A stretch of 64,000 nt of DNA from Mycobacterium marinum (GTDB lineage: Bacteria; Actinomycetota; Actinomycetes; Mycobacteriales; Mycobacteriaceae): contig NZ_CP024190.1 of assembly GCF_003391395.1 (NCBI RefSeq), positions 5,084,001 to 5,148,000 on the forward strand, written 5' to 3'. Made by a program: the position numbers and the translations under genes. Below, piece after piece: positions 9,134 through 20,913 of this stretch. The notes below the pieces were generated by a model. That model ran no database searches and had not been told where the DNA came from. It saw only the letters and a list, made by a program, of their open reading frames with translations. Every line of letters starts with the position of its first letter. Position 1 is the stretch's first letter.

Positions 9134-11041
9134 CTAGGGGCCGGTCTTCACCCACTGGCCGGCGTCACCGACGATGCCGACCGGCACCGAGCCAGACAAG
9201 CTGACATTCCGAACGCTGGGGCCGACCGCAACGATGGTGGTGTCCTGCAAGATCGGCAGCACGGTCCACATGTTCCACAGCCGCGGCTCGACCGCGGTGA
9301 TCACGTCGTTGATGTTCTTGGTGCCGTTGAGTGCGGAATCGATGTTCGACTGGATGCTGGGGTCGCAAATGCCGGTGAGGTTCGACGGCGCCCGAAACAG
9401 TGCGTTCGGGCCGGGTGGCTCGCTGGGCGCGGGCGGCACCGGTGTGACGGCGCTGGGCACCGCAGACGGCATCGAACCCGTGGTTGCTGCGGGTGTGTTC
9501 GCCGGTATCGTCGGCTCCCAGACCTCCGTGGTCTGCAACGCCGGGCAGCCATAACGCGACGCCAGCAATGTCGCGAGGTTTCCGCCGGCCTGGTGCCAGC
9601 CCACGATCGCGTCGACCCGGTTGTCGTTGAGGGCGTCGCCGTAGAGCGTGACCGGGTCCAACGCCAGTACGGAGGCGGCGATCCCCACGTTGCGCAACTG
9701 GTCGGCCGCCGTGTTGGCGACCGCCACGGACGTCGGGTCGTTGGCAGCCACCCCGATGACCAGCGTCAGCTGTCTGCCGTCCTTGCTGATGCCGCCGCGG
9801 ATGACTTCCGGCGGCCCCGTGCTGACCGGCGTGGTGGTGGAGCCCGGCCCCGGCGGCGCCGGCGAAACCGAGGTGTTGCTCTCGATCTGGTAGCCGGCTC
9901 CTTCAAGAAGCGCCAATGCTGCGGAGGTACTCAGCGCCGGCGGTGCGGTCGGTACATAGCCCGGGTCACTCGGTGAACGGATCTGGGCCTGGTCCAAGGT
10001 GACGGTGTTGTCGCTGCCAGCCCCCACAGCGGCGAGCAGGTCAACATCGAGCAAACCCAAAATCGCCTTGCGCACCTGCGCTTCGGCCAGCTTGGGCTGA
10101 TTTGCCCGGAGCGTGAGCTGCATGACCCGCGGGGTCACGATCCGGGCGGTCCGCACGTCGGGAATGGCCGACAACTGGGCGAACGCGGCCGACCCACCGT
10201 GAACTTGGGCCACCTGCGTGTCCCCGTTGCGCACCGAGTCGGCCAGCGCCGCAGGCGCCCCGGCACGGCGAAACAGGATCAGGGAAGGTTTGGCCGGAGG
10301 CCCCCAATAGCGGTCGTTACGGGCGATCAAGATCTCGTCGCGCTGCGGGTCGATGTTTTCCACCCGGAACTGCCCGCCCGTGACGGGCAAGGTGCGCGCC
10401 AGCCCCGCGGCGAAACCGCCCGGAACGTCCTTGACGATGTGCGCTGGCAGCAGGTTGTCAAACAGCTCTCGCCAGGCCGGGTAGGGCTGCGCGAAGGTGA
10501 CGACGGCCTGCTTGCCCCCCTCCAGTGATTGGACGGCGGTGATCAGGTCGTAGCCGGCCGGATCAACGACACCAGGCTGGCTGACCATCTGCCGCCACAA
10601 GTACCAGAAGTCGTCGGCAGCGATCGGCGCGTTGTCAGTCCATTGCGCTTCCGGACGGATCTTGTAGGTGACCGTGAAGGGCGATTGGCCGGTCACCTCC
10701 GCGGACACCAGCAAGGTGGGATCCATATCCCAGCGCGAGCCGGTCGGCGAGTTCGGATCCGGCACCGGCCGGAACGCACTGGGCAGCACCAGCGCGCTGA
10801 TCGCCGCGTTCACCGGCGACAGATCGGACAGCAGGTGCGGGTTGAACCCCGCGCCGATCGAGTCGATGCCCATGATGATCTGGGTCGGATGCGGCGGCGG
10901 CGGTGGGGTGTTGTGGGTCGTGTCGGTGCTCTGCGGCGCCGGAGGCGGACTCACCGTACAACCAGACAGCGCCACACCTAGCGCTGTGATCAGCACGCCG
11001 ACCGTCAGGCAAACGCGGCGTACTGGGCTGAACACACCCAC
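9134..11041 (-). CDS. lpqW: LpqW, lipoprotein governing PIM/LAM branch flux
   Basis: This is a substrate-binding-protein-like lipoprotein (SBP family 5 fold) that acts on the periplasmic side. In M. smegmatis it directs phosphatidylinositol mannosides towards LM/LAM synthesis, and pimE mutations suppress its loss. pimE lies a few genes away here. The lipobox ALSGC sits about 25-30 residues from the chosen GTG start ([10 protein letters not shown]). This start gives 635 aa, the same as M. tuberculosis LpqW. A Pro/Ser-rich insert lies near the C-terminus (about residues 530-560). It lies 97 bases downstream of typA on the same strand. Confidence 0.95.
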   Translation of the reverse strand: MGVFSPVRRVCLTVGVLITALGVALSGCTVSPPPAPQSTDTTHNTPPPPPHPTQIIMGIDSIGAGFNPHLLSDLSPVNAAISALVLPSAFRPVPDPNSPTGSRWDMDPTLLVSAEVTGQSPFTVTYKIRPEAQWTDNAPIAADDFWYLWRQMVSQPGVVDPAGYDLITAVQSLEGGKQAVVTFAQPYPAWRELFDNLLPAHIVKDVPGGFAAGLARTLPVTGGQFRVENIDPQRDEILIARNDRYWGPPAKPSLILFRRAGAPAALADSVRNGDTQVAQVHGGSAAFAQLSAIPDVRTARIVTPRVMQLTLRANQPKLAEAQVRKAILGLLDVDLLAAVGAGSDNTVTLDQAQIRSPSDPGYVPTAPPALSTSAALALLEGAGYQIESNTSVSPAPPGPGSTTTPVSTGPPEVIRGGISKDGRQLTLVIGVAANDPTSVAVANTAADQLRNVGIAASVLALDPVTLYGDALNDNRVDAIVGWHQAGGNLATLLASRYGCPALQTTEVWEPTIPANTPAATTGSMPSAVPSAVTPVPPAPSEPPGPNALFRAPSNLTGICDPSIQSNIDSALNGTKNINDVITAVEPRLWNMWTVLPILQDTTIVAVGPSVRNVSLSGSVPVGIVGDAGQWVKTGP

Positions 11042-11138
11042 CAGGGTATCGAGGCGGTCCTCGCGCGTGATGCAGCTGCGAAAAACCGAACCGGATTTCG
11101 CACTGGCGTCACGCTCGCGTTCGCGGGGCGCCCCCAAG

Positions 11139-13025
<1,887 letters not shown>

Positions 13026-13276
13026 GTCGGTGATTGTGGCAGCGCAGGCAGCGGAAGGCGAACTGGGCCGGTGAGTCGACCCGTCGACCGAGCCCCCGGT
13101 TCGGGCTGTCGCGCTCGGCGTGTCGCCCCCGGTGAGCCCCGGGAATCGGCCAAAAAGGGCCTACCACCCGCGTCGTAGCGCCACCGAACCACTTCGCGCG
13201 GCCACATCGGGCATCGACCGGCTACGGGTCACAGCGTGAGCAACACCATCCCGATCAGGGCGTGGCAGGCGGCCGG

Positions 13277-13699
13277 TCAACCCGTCGGCGGGGCTGGCCG
13301 CAGCGCCCGGTCCAGGTCGGCAAGCCAGCACCGATCGGCCGGTACCCAGTCGACATCGTCTAGTTGATCGGCCGTCACCCAGCGCAGCGCACGGTGATCG
13401 CGCGCGCATGGGTGCCCGCGCAGCAACCGCACCCGGTATGCCCGCAATACGGTCTTTTCATCCAGCACAACGTCGGCCCCCAACCGCTCGCCGACCGCGA
13501 CATCGTCGACGCCGAGTCCGAGTTCTTCGACCAGCTCGCGAGCCAGCGCGGCAGGCTCGGTCTCGCCGCCAGCAACCTTTCCGCCGGGAAGCTCCCATCG
13601 ACCGGCCAGCTCCGGCGGCCGGACCCGCTGCGCCACCAATACGGTGGCGCCGCAGATGATGGCTCCGGCAACGACGATCTGATTCGGCTGATTCGGCAT
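13277..13699 (-). CDS. mutT2: MutT2, Nudix hydrolase
   Basis: Nudix pyrophosphohydrolase that cleans the nucleotide pool (dCTP/5-methyl-dCTP and oxidised nucleotides for the M. tuberculosis enzyme). The Nudix box is complete: GGKVAGGETEP followed by RELVEELG (about residues 37-60). The length is 140 aa from the ATG giving MPNQPNQIVVAG. The ribosome site is weak. It is divergent from phhB and separated from typA by about 250 bases that hold no supportable gene. Confidence 0.94.
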   Translation of the reverse strand: MPNQPNQIVVAGAIICGATVLVAQRVRPPELAGRWELPGGKVAGGETEPAALARELVEELGLGVDDVAVGERLGADVVLDEKTVLRAYRVRLLRGHPCARDHRALRWVTADQLDDVDWVPADRCWLADLDRALRPAPPTG

Positions 13700-13952
13700 C
13701 GCCAGTGACGGTATCTCGCCGAGTCGACCCGGCAGCGCCACATCCCAGATCCGGCGGACTGCGATCCGACCGAAGCCGTGTTGCCCCAACACCCCCAGCC
13801 CTGCGCCACCGCAGCCTTGACTGCGCGCCAAGCCGGCTTCGGGCAAGCGAAACATGATGGCGCGCAACGACGAACTGCCACACCGATCCCGATGCCGCAG
13901 AACCCGGATGGGCTAGGCAACACCCATGAACCCACGGCGTACCGTTGGCCAC

Positions 13953-14237
13953 ATGGCTGTGTTAACGGATGAGCAAGTAGACGCCGAACTGCCCGGCCTC
14001 AACGGCTGGCAACGGGCCGATGGAGCGCTGCGCCGATCCATCAAGTTTGCATCTTTTCTCGATGGGATCGATGCCGTGCGCCGGGTAGCCGAGCACGCGG
14101 AAAGCAAGGACCATCACCCGGACATCGACATCCGTTGGCGGACGGTTACTTTCGCACTCGTTACGCACTCGGCGGGCGGCATCACGCAAAACGACATCGA
14201 CATGGCCCGCGACATCAACGGCATCGTCGGCGACTGA
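13953..14237 (+). CDS. phhB: Pterin-4a-carbinolamine dehydratase
   Basis: This small enzyme dehydrates 4a-hydroxy-tetrahydropterin. The active-site motif [11 protein letters not shown] is intact (residues 50-60). The ATG at 13953 gives [19 protein letters not shown] and 94 aa, the family length. An in-frame ATG 27 bases upstream would add nine residues but is less likely. It matches Rv1159A in position next to pimE and mutT2. Confidence 0.93.
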   Translation: MAVLTDEQVDAELPGLNGWQRADGALRRSIKFASFLDGIDAVRRVAEHAESKDHHPDIDIRWRTVTFALVTHSAGGITQNDIDMARDINGIVGD

Positions 14238-14262
14238 CCAGCGCCTCGCCGCGCGACCGGGA

Positions 14263-15531
14263 CTAGCGCGCCCGCTGACGCGTCGTCGCAATCCAGCCGA
14301 GGGTCGCCAGCGTTGCCGCCACATAGACCAGTCCGGCCCACGCCAGGTACCAGGGTCGGCCGATCTGCCAGATGGTCGGCTGGGCGAAACTCAGCAACCA
14401 CGGCACGCCGATGACGGTGAGCGCCAGCCAACCCCAACCCAGGATCCGCGCGCCGAGGCGATCGCGCAGCGGGCCGCTGAGAAGCCAGATCATCAACGGC
14501 ACCAACCACACCCAATGGTGGGTCCACGAGATCGGCGAGAGCAGCAAACCAAAGAGTTCGACCACCAGTAGCTTGCCCAGGTGATCGGCGGGCTCGAGCG
14601 CTCGCCAGGCCAGGACCGCCAGCACCGCCGTGACAGCGATGGCGGCCAACACCAGCGGGCCAAAGCCCGCGTCATGGCCGAGGATTCGCGAGATTGCGCC
14701 GCGCCAGGACTGATTGAACGACGTCGCAATGGGCCCGACCCGGTGCGCGTCGCCCAGCAGATCGGTGAAGTAGTAGCGAGCCTGATCACCCACGATCAGC
14801 AACGACACACCGACGGAGACAAGGAACACGACCGCCGAACACACCGCGGCACGCCAGCGCCGGACGCCGGCCAGATAGACGGCGGTGATCGCCGGCGTCA
14901 GTTTGATGCCCGCCGCCACGCCAACCAACAGGCCCGATAACCACCATCGCGTGGTGTAAACCGCCCACAGCGCCGCAAGCATCAGCAGGACGTTGATCTG
15001 CCCGTAGTCGAAGGTGCTGCGCAGCGGCTCGATCCAGATGGCGACCGCCGTCCCCACCATCGCGGCGCGGTGACCGCGCTCGGCCGGCACGCCGATCAGA
15101 CGCTGGCTGATCCGGACCGCGCCGTACAACGCGGCGATGGTCGCGAGCTGCCACAGGAATGCGACCAGCCCGAAAGGCAGCAGGTGCAGCGGGTAAAAGA
15201 CGACCGCCGCAAACGGCGGATACGTGAAGGGCAGCGGAAAGTCCGGCGTCTGATCTGCGTAAACGTAGCTGTACAGGCTGCCCGGGTGGTCAAGGGCCGC
15301 CGCTCCGCCGACGTAGACATGCAGATCGACAAAGTTCGCTCCGTTGGACGCCAGGTAGGTCCAGGCGAGTCGCGCAGCGACGCTGAACACCAGCAGCAAC
15401 GGCGCGCCACGGCGCCCCCAGACCTTCGGCGATACCGCCTTGTGCCGAGTGGTGCTTGCCGCCGGGGCGGCCGAGGTCGTGTCGATGCGACCGACTCTAG
15501 TGCCGACCCAATTCCCCAGGTGACCGGTCAC
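14263..15531 (-). CDS. pimE: PimE, polyprenol-phosphate-mannose-dependent alpha-1,2-mannosyltransferase
   Basis: PimE is a GT-C (GT87) integral membrane enzyme that adds the alpha-1,2-linked mannose in polar PIM (AcPIM5/6) synthesis at the periplasmic face. After a ~40-residue cytosolic N-terminus the sequence has multiple transmembrane segments. The luminal-loop acidic motif [11 protein letters not shown] near residue 70 fits the catalytic Asp region. It is 422 aa with a GTG start. It converges with phhB and is divergent from the secreted Ala/Pro-rich genes. Its job links functionally with lpqW at 9-11 kb. Confidence 0.94.
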   Translation of the reverse strand: MTGHLGNWVGTRVGRIDTTSAAPAASTTRHKAVSPKVWGRRGAPLLLVFSVAARLAWTYLASNGANFVDLHVYVGGAAALDHPGSLYSYVYADQTPDFPLPFTYPPFAAVVFYPLHLLPFGLVAFLWQLATIAALYGAVRISQRLIGVPAERGHRAAMVGTAVAIWIEPLRSTFDYGQINVLLMLAALWAVYTTRWWLSGLLVGVAAGIKLTPAITAVYLAGVRRWRAAVCSAVVFLVSVGVSLLIVGDQARYYFTDLLGDAHRVGPIATSFNQSWRGAISRILGHDAGFGPLVLAAIAVTAVLAVLAWRALEPADHLGKLLVVELFGLLLSPISWTHHWVWLVPLMIWLLSGPLRDRLGARILGWGWLALTVIGVPWLLSFAQPTIWQIGRPWYLAWAGLVYVAATLATLGWIATTRQRAR

Positions 15532-15613
15532 CGCTATCGCTCGTATCCATAACGATCAAATAAATGCCACACGTGTCACTTGAGTCACATCCGTACCGCG
15601 ATAGCTTCGGCAA

Positions 15614-15656
15614 CCGGGACCTGTCACTACCAACCATCACCCGGGACCTGTCACTA
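15614..15656 (+). repeat. Two 16-bp direct repeats before the Rv1158c orthologue
   Basis: CCGGGACCTGTCACTA occurs at 15614-15629 and again, identical, at 15641-15656, a 27-base spacing. The second copy ends 16 bases before the ATG. It may be a tandem regulator site or a short duplication in the 5' leader. Confidence 0.6.
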
Positions 15657-15672
15657 ATAACCAGGGAGAGTC

Positions 15673-16299
15673 ATGCCAACCATCTGGACGTACGTACGCG
15701 CCGCCGCCGTCTTGGTCGGTTCGTCCGCTGCACTACTGACGGGCGGAATCGCCCATGCAGACCCGGCGCCGGCGCCGGCTCCTGCTCCCAACATCCCGCA
15801 GCAGCTGATCAGCTCGGCCGCTAATGCGCCCCAAATCCTGCAGAACCTGGCGACGGCCCTGGGCACCACGCCGTTGCTCGGCGCCCCGCAGGCTCCGCAG
15901 CCGGTGCCCGCAGCACCCGGCCTCGGCTCGGTGCTGCCCGGGCTGGCCCCGGCCGCCCCGGCGACCGCCCCGGCGGTCACCCCGGCGATTCCCGGCGTGA
16001 ACACCCCGATTCCGGGGATTACCGCGCCGGCCGCGCCGGTTGCGCCGTCCCCCGCGACGGCGGTAACGCCGTCCATCCCCGGGGTGAACGCCCCGATCCC
16101 GGGGCTCACCGCACCGGCACCCGCCGCTCCGGCGGCACCAGCGGCCGCACTTCCGGGGTTGGCGTCGGCAATTCCCGGTCTGGCTCAGGCCGCTCTGCCG
16201 GGGCTGACCGGGGGCGCCATTCCGGGACTCCCGGCCCCCGGCGCTGCGCCGGCCGCACCTGCAAACCAGCCCCAGACGTTGCTCGCGGCCCTGCCCTGA
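15673..16299 (+). CDS. Secreted Ala/Pro-rich protein (Rv1158c-like)
   Basis: An N-terminal signal peptide (charged start, hydrophobic core, then GGIAHADPAPAPA with a likely cut after AHA near residue 29) is followed by a low-complexity Ala/Pro chain. The chain holds recurring IPGVN/IPGLT/LPGLA motifs to the end at 208 aa. A GGGAGAG ribosome site lies just before the ATG. No catalytic domain is visible; it is probably a cell-envelope or secreted protein. It forms a pair with the next gene. The function is not known. Confidence 0.85.
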   Translation: MPTIWTYVRAAAVLVGSSAALLTGGIAHADPAPAPAPAPNIPQQLISSAANAPQILQNLATALGTTPLLGAPQAPQPVPAAPGLGSVLPGLAPAAPATAPAVTPAIPGVNTPIPGITAPAAPVAPSPATAVTPSIPGVNAPIPGLTAPAPAAPAAPAAALPGLASAIPGLAQAALPGLTGGAIPGLPAPGAAPAAPANQPQTLLAALP

Positions 16300-16348
16300 G
16301 CGTCTCGTCCGACGGCTAAAACCATCATCTAGGACCGGGAGAAATTAC

Positions 16349-17548
16349 GTGGCAAGCACTTGGAGTCTGTCCAAAGGTTTGGCCGCCGTCGTCGTCACCT
16401 CGGCTGCCGCGTTCGGGCTTTGCCCGGGCGCGGCAGCCGACCCGGCGGCGCCGCAGCCCAACCCCAACCCACAGCTACCGGGTCTGCCGGCGTTGGCTCA
16501 ACTGAGTCCGATAATCCAGCAAGCGGCCGGCAATCCCGAGCAGGCGACGCAGTTGCTGATGGCAGCTGCGCAGGCATTTGCGCACAACCCGGCGGCGCCG
16601 ACCGAATCCCGCAACGTCGCGTCTTCGGTCAACCAGTTCGTCCAGGAGCCGGTGAACCCGGCCCCCGGATCACCTCCGCTAGGCGTGCCGGCTCCGGCCG
16701 CCGCCCCGGTTGAGGTCGCCCCGCCGGCCAGTGCCCCGGTGCCGCATGTGCCGGCCCCGGGCGCCGAGCCTGGGACACTCGCACATCTGCCCGCGGGTAT
16801 CGATCCCGCGCATGCAGCGGGTCCAGCACCGGTAGCGGCGCCGGCCGGCGCACCGCCCGCGTCCGCGCCGGCACCGGCGGCGGCAGCTCCCGCGTCGGCG
16901 CCTGGCACCGCGCCAGCACCCGCGGCGGCACCGGGACCAGCACCCGCGGCACCCGCACCAGCACCGGCCGCGGCCGCACCAGCGCCGGCACCTGCCCCCG
17001 CCGCACCGCCGGCCGCACCCGTGGCCGCACCCGTGGCCGCACCTGCGCCCGTTCCGGCTCCTGCCCCCGCCGCCGCTCCCGCACCCGAAGCGGCCGCACC
17101 CGCGCCGGCACCGGCCGCGGCACCGGGCTTTGGCCCTGACGCCCCGCCCACGCAGGACTTCATGTACCCCTCGATCGGCACGAACTGCCTGGCGGACGGC
17201 AGCAACATCATCGCCACCGCCCTCTCGGTTGCGGGCCCGGCCACCATCCCGACGCCCGGCCCCGGGCCCGGCCAGACCGCCTATGTGTTCACCGCGGTCG
17301 GCACCCCCGGCCCCGCCGAGGTGCAGCGGCTGCCGTTGAACGTCACCTGGGTGAACCTGACCACCGGCAAATCCGGAAGCGTGACGCTCAAGCCGCGCTC
17401 CGACATCAATCCGGAGGGGCCCACAACGTTGACCGGGATTGCCGACACCGGTTCGGGCAGCATCATGTCGACGATCTTCGGGCAGGTCACCACCAAAGAA
17501 CGGCAATGCCAGTTCATGCCCACCATCGGCTCAACGGTGGTGCCCTAG
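16349..17548 (+). CDS. Secreted Ala/Pro-rich protein with C-terminal globular domain (Rv1157c-like)
   Basis: The GTG start gives MASTWSLSKGLAAVVVTSAA, a signal peptide cut near GAAADPA (about residue 30). A helical region to about residue 100 follows, then a long Ala/Pro spacer (about 105-265). The C-terminal domain of about 130 residues holds two cysteines (TNCLADG and RQCQFMP) that could form a disulfide. The length is 399 aa. It lies 49 bases after the previous secreted gene, so co-transcription is likely. A GAG-type ribosome site (GGGAGAA) precedes it. The biochemical role is unknown. Confidence 0.85.
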   Translation: MASTWSLSKGLAAVVVTSAAAFGLCPGAAADPAAPQPNPNPQLPGLPALAQLSPIIQQAAGNPEQATQLLMAAAQAFAHNPAAPTESRNVASSVNQFVQEPVNPAPGSPPLGVPAPAAAPVEVAPPASAPVPHVPAPGAEPGTLAHLPAGIDPAHAAGPAPVAAPAGAPPASAPAPAAAAPASAPGTAPAPAAAPGPAPAAPAPAPAAAAPAPAPAPAAPPAAPVAAPVAAPAPVPAPAPAAAPAPEAAAPAPAPAAAPGFGPDAPPTQDFMYPSIGTNCLADGSNIIATALSVAGPATIPTPGPGPGQTAYVFTAVGTPGPAEVQRLPLNVTWVNLTTGKSGSVTLKPRSDINPEGPTTLTGIADTGSGSIMSTIFGQVTTKERQCQFMPTIGSTVVP

Positions 17549-17560
17549 CACCACCGTTGA
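17531..17560. terminator. Perfect 13-bp hairpin across a stop codon
   Basis: TCAACGGTGGTGC and its exact complement flank a CCTA loop; the TAG of the secreted-protein gene lies in the loop and first stem base. No T-run follows, as is common in mycobacteria. It stands between convergent genes and could act in both directions. Confidence 0.6.
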
Positions 17561-17579
17561 GTCGGCCGAGACGCGAGCC

Positions 17580-17726
17580 TCAGTACGCCATGAACAGGAT
17601 CGCGTCTCGGTCGTATTCGAGACCCGGGTGAACGCTGGCGAGGTGGGCCTGCGTGAGCTCGACCAACTCGTCCTCGTCCTTTCCGACGATGGCTTCGCCG
17701 CACGGACACGTTATGTGTGTCTTCAC
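17580..17726 (-). CDS. 48-residue DUF1059-type protein
   Basis: A GTG start ten bases after an excellent AGGAGGGAAGG ribosome site opens a 48-residue frame. It begins VKTHITCPCGEAIVGKDEDE and ends EYDRDAILFMAY. The CPCG pair and the HxxxxHPG motif could bind a metal and fit the small DUF1059 family. It lies 24 bases after the HhH glycosylase-like gene on the same strand, so the two probably form an operon. It is easy to miss because of its size. The function is unknown. Confidence 0.8.
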   Translation of the reverse strand: MKTHITCPCGEAIVGKDEDELVELTQAHLASVHPGLEYDRDAILFMAY

Positions 17727-17750
17727 GTTGTCGCCCTTCCCTCCTACTAC

Positions 17751-18329
17751 CTACTGCTTTGCCGCCTTGGCCGCTGCCTTCATCTGTTTCTTGTGCGATC
17801 GCACCTGACCAAGCGAACGGGCGTCGACAACGTCGGCCACCGACATGTGGGTGCCGGGCTGGCCGTAGTCACCGGCCGCCGCCTGCCAGCCCTCGGGCGT
17901 CACGCCGTACTGCTTGCCCAGTAACGCCAGAAAGATCCGCGCCTTTTGTTCACCGAACCCGGGTAGCCCCTTGAGCCTGCCCAGCAATTCTTTGCCATCG
18001 GGCTCACCGGCGGTCCATATCGCGGCCGCATCCCCGCCGTAGCGGTCCACCACGATCTGGGCCAGCGTCTGGACGCGTTTGGCCATCGATCCCGGAAAGC
18101 GATGTATTGCAGGCTTTTCCGAACACAATGCGGCGAACTTGTCCGGGTCGTAGTCGGCGATGTCGCCGGCATCCAGACCACCCATCCGATCGGCGATCTT
18201 CTTGGGGCCGGCAAAGGCCGTTTCCATCGGAACCTGCTGGTCGAGCAGCATCCCCACTAGCAGTGCGAATGGATTCGATTCCAGCAGCGCGTCGGCGGCC
18301 GGATCTTGGACAAGCTGCAGCTTCGGCAC
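17751..18329 (-). CDS. HhH-GPD base-excision DNA repair-like protein (Rv1156 orthologue)
   Basis: The protein is related to helix-hairpin-helix DNA glycosylases. The hairpin LKGLPGFGEQKARIFLALLG lies at about residues 118-137. The N-terminal segment LLVGMLLDQQVPMETAF resembles the first helices of the HhH-GPD fold. The tail is Lys/Ala-rich (SHKKQMKAAAKAAKQ). It is 192 aa with a GTG start. It is followed by the DUF1059 gene. The catalytic Lys/Asp of known glycosylases is not obvious, so the activity is unproven. Confidence 0.87.
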   Translation of the reverse strand: MPKLQLVQDPAADALLESNPFALLVGMLLDQQVPMETAFAGPKKIADRMGGLDAGDIADYDPDKFAALCSEKPAIHRFPGSMAKRVQTLAQIVVDRYGGDAAAIWTAGEPDGKELLGRLKGLPGFGEQKARIFLALLGKQYGVTPEGWQAAAGDYGQPGTHMSVADVVDARSLGQVRSHKKQMKAAAKAAKQ

Positions 18330-18402
18330 CCGGCCAGTCTACGACTGGGCCGCGGCGAGGCGCCCAAGTCCGGCATCTGGCGCCAATTTGCCGGGGCTGC
18401 GG

Positions 18403-18591
18403 CTATCCGCTCTTGCGCCGAAATTCCCGGCGGTTCTCCACGGGCCCATGCACCCGTGGCTTCTTGCCACCGCCGTCTTTGTGGTCGGTCGCCCCCGAGG
18501 ACTTCGCCATCTTGCGTTCGAGGGCTTCCCGGAACTTGCGCTTGTTGTCGTCGTCCGGGGCGGAGCTTTCCGGGGACTTCGATGCAGCCAT
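18403..18591 (-). CDS. Small charged DUF5302-type protein (Rv1155A-like)
   Basis: This 62-residue, very hydrophilic protein is rich in Lys, Arg, Asp and Gly. It starts MAASKSPESSAPDDDNKRKF and ends with ENRREFRRKSG. The sequence matches the conserved small actinobacterial DUF5302 proteins found next to Rv1155 in M. tuberculosis. It lies 22 bases after the FDOR gene on the same strand. It is probably disordered; the role is unknown. Confidence 0.85.
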   Translation of the reverse strand: MAASKSPESSAPDDDNKRKFREALERKMAKSSGATDHKDGGGKKPRVHGPVENRREFRRKSG

Positions 18592-18613
18592 ACCGGCAGC
18601 TTATCCCGGCCGG

Positions 18614-19111
<498 letters not shown>

Positions 19112-19113
19112 TC

Positions 19114-19629
19114 ATGACCCAATTCGCGGCCTTCCTGCGCGGCGTCAACGTCGGGGGCGTCAACCTGAAAATGGCCGAGGTGACCGCCGCCCTGACCGAT
19201 GCCGGATTTACCAATGTGCGCACCATCCTGGCCAGCGGCAATGTGCTATTGGAGGCACCCGGTGATGCCACGACGGTGCGGCAGAGCGCGGAGAGCACGC
19301 TGCGCAACAAGTTCGGCTACGACGCCTGGGTGCTTGTCTACGACATCGAGACGGTACACACCATCAACGAGGCGTATCCGTTCGAACGAGAAGTCGACGG
19401 GTTGCAGTCCTACGTGACGTTCGTGTCCGACGACTCGGTGCTTGATGAACTGGCCGCGCTGACCGCCGGCGCCAACGAGAAGATCCACCGCGGCGATGGC
19501 GTCATCTACTGGCAGGTGCCCAAGGGAGCCACGCTGGACAGCACCATCGGCCGCACCATGGGCAAGAAGCGCTACAAGGCCTCGACCACCACCCGCAACC
19601 TGCGCACGCTGGACAAGGTCTTGCGGTAG
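19114..19629 (+). CDS. DUF1697 protein (Rv1154c-like)
   Basis: It has the conserved DUF1697 start MTQFAAFLRGVNVGGVNLKM, then ILASGNVLLEAP and the C-terminal GKKRYKASTTTRNLRTLDKV signature; 171 aa. The ATG at 19114 is favoured over upstream starts because the family begins with this segment. It is 14 bases before omt on the same strand, so the two are likely co-transcribed. The molecular function of the family is not established. Confidence 0.88.
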   Translation: MTQFAAFLRGVNVGGVNLKMAEVTAALTDAGFTNVRTILASGNVLLEAPGDATTVRQSAESTLRNKFGYDAWVLVYDIETVHTINEAYPFEREVDGLQSYVTFVSDDSVLDELAALTAGANEKIHRGDGVIYWQVPKGATLDSTIGRTMGKKRYKASTTTRNLRTLDKVLR

Positions 19630-19643
19630 GTAGGTTTGCTCCA

Positions 19644-20480
19644 ATGACCCCCGCCGACGAATTCGCCCAACAAAAGGTCGCCCTCACCGGCGTCTCGGAG
19701 ACCGCCCTGCTGACGCTCAACGCCAGGGCCGCAGAGGCGCGCCGCCGTGACCCGATCATCGAGGATCCGATGGCAGTCAGGCTGGTCGACTCCATCGACT
19801 TTGACTTCGCGAAATTCGGCCCTACCCGCCAAGACATCGCACTGCGGGCCCTGGCCTTCGATACTCGAGCGCTGGCCTACCTGAATAAGCACCCCTCGGC
19901 CACCGTGGTGGCGCTGGCCGAGGGCCTGCAGACCAGTTTCTGGCGTTTGGATTCAGCCCTTCCCGGCAAGAAATTCCGTTGGCTGACAGTCGATTTGCCG
20001 CCGATCATCGACATCCGAAAGCGGTTGCTACCCAATTCACCACGGGTATCGGTGTGCGCGCAGTCCGCGTTGGACTACGGCTGGATGGACTCCGTCGACA
20101 CCTCCGGTGGGGTGTTCATCACCGCCGAGGGACTGCTGATGTATCTGGAGCCGGATCAGGCGCTGGATCTGATCGCCCAGTGCGCCAAGAGATTTCCCGG
20201 CGCTCAGATGCTCTTTGATCTGCCGCCGCGCTGGTTCTCCTTGTTCACCCGCCTGGGCATGCGAACCTCGATCCGCTACAAGATCCCGCCAATGCCGTTC
20301 AGCCTGTCCGTGGCTCAAGCCGCGGACCTGGTGAACACGATTCCAGGCATTCGGGCGGTCCGGGACGTGCAGCTGCCTGCTGGGCGCGGCCTGATGTTCA
20401 ACGCCGCGCTGTCGACGGTCTACCGGCTGCCGGCCCTGGACTCGTTGCGCCCGTGCCTGACTCTGCTGGAGTTCGGCTAG
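19644..20480 (+). CDS. omt: O-methyltransferase, LCM family (Omt, Rv1153c orthologue)
   Basis: SAM-dependent methyltransferase of the leucine carboxyl methyltransferase-type family common in mycobacteria. The N-terminal signature VSETALLTLNARAAEARR and a VVALAEGLQTSFWRLD motif (SAM-binding region, about residues 90-106) are visible, with FITAEGLLMYLEP further on (about residue 160). It is 278 aa. It lies in a probable operon with the DUF1697 gene and converges with the GntR gene. The substrate is unknown. Confidence 0.9.
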   Translation: MTPADEFAQQKVALTGVSETALLTLNARAAEARRRDPIIEDPMAVRLVDSIDFDFAKFGPTRQDIALRALAFDTRALAYLNKHPSATVVALAEGLQTSFWRLDSALPGKKFRWLTVDLPPIIDIRKRLLPNSPRVSVCAQSALDYGWMDSVDTSGGVFITAEGLLMYLEPDQALDLIAQCAKRFPGAQMLFDLPPRWFSLFTRLGMRTSIRYKIPPMPFSLSVAQAADLVNTIPGIRAVRDVQLPAGRGLMFNAALSTVYRLPALDSLRPCLTLLEFG

Positions 20481-20489
20481 CGAACGCCG

Positions 20490-20855
20490 TTAGTCGTCGG
20501 GCACGGCGGTGAGGTAGCGAATCGCATCGGACTTGGTCAGCCCCAGCGCGCGGGCCACTTCCACGTATTCCTTGGCCGCGGCCGCCATCGCCGCGTCGGT
20601 CGGGTCGAACCGAGAGATGAAGGTGCCGAAGCGGCCCCGTGTTTCGACAATTGCGGCCGACTCGAGCTCTCGATACGCGCGGGCCACCGTGTTGGCGGCA
20701 ACACCAAGCTGCCCGGCCAGATCGCGCACCGTCGGGAGGCGGGTGCCGGGCGGCAGCGCGCCCGCTCGCACACCGTCGATAACCTGGGTTCTGAGTTGAT
20801 CGAATAGCGGTTTGCCCGCCTTCACGTCGACCCGTAGCCAATCCCGAAGCTCCAC
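20490..20855 (-). CDS. GntR family regulator, YtrA-like (Rv1152 orthologue)
   Basis: This short GntR protein (121 aa) has a winged HTH at residues 30-75 ([25 protein letters not shown]) and only a small helical tail, typical of the YtrA subgroup. The GTG start ([20 protein letters not shown]) gives the same length as Rv1152. A GATACT box six bases upstream could give a leaderless mRNA. It is divergent from the sirtuin gene, and the repeats between them are a likely operator. Confidence 0.9.
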   Translation of the reverse strand: MELRDWLRVDVKAGKPLFDQLRTQVIDGVRAGALPPGTRLPTVRDLAGQLGVAANTVARAYRELESAAIVETRGRFGTFISRFDPTDAAMAAAAKEYVEVARALGLTKSDAIRYLTAVPDD

Positions 20856-20858
20856 AAT

Positions 20859-20888
20859 CCCAGTATCACCCAGTATTGCCCAGTATCC
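20859..20888. promoter_or_regulatory. Three 10-bp direct repeats between the GntR and sirtuin genes
   Basis: CCCAGTAT occurs three times with an exact 10-base period (CAGTAT at 20861, 20871 and 20881). The array ends just before the GTG of the GntR gene and about 30 bases before the sirtuin ATG. One-turn phasing suggests cooperative binding by the GntR protein. Confidence 0.55.
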
Positions 20889-20913
20889 GGTCAAGCACGG
20901 CTATCTTTGTGGG

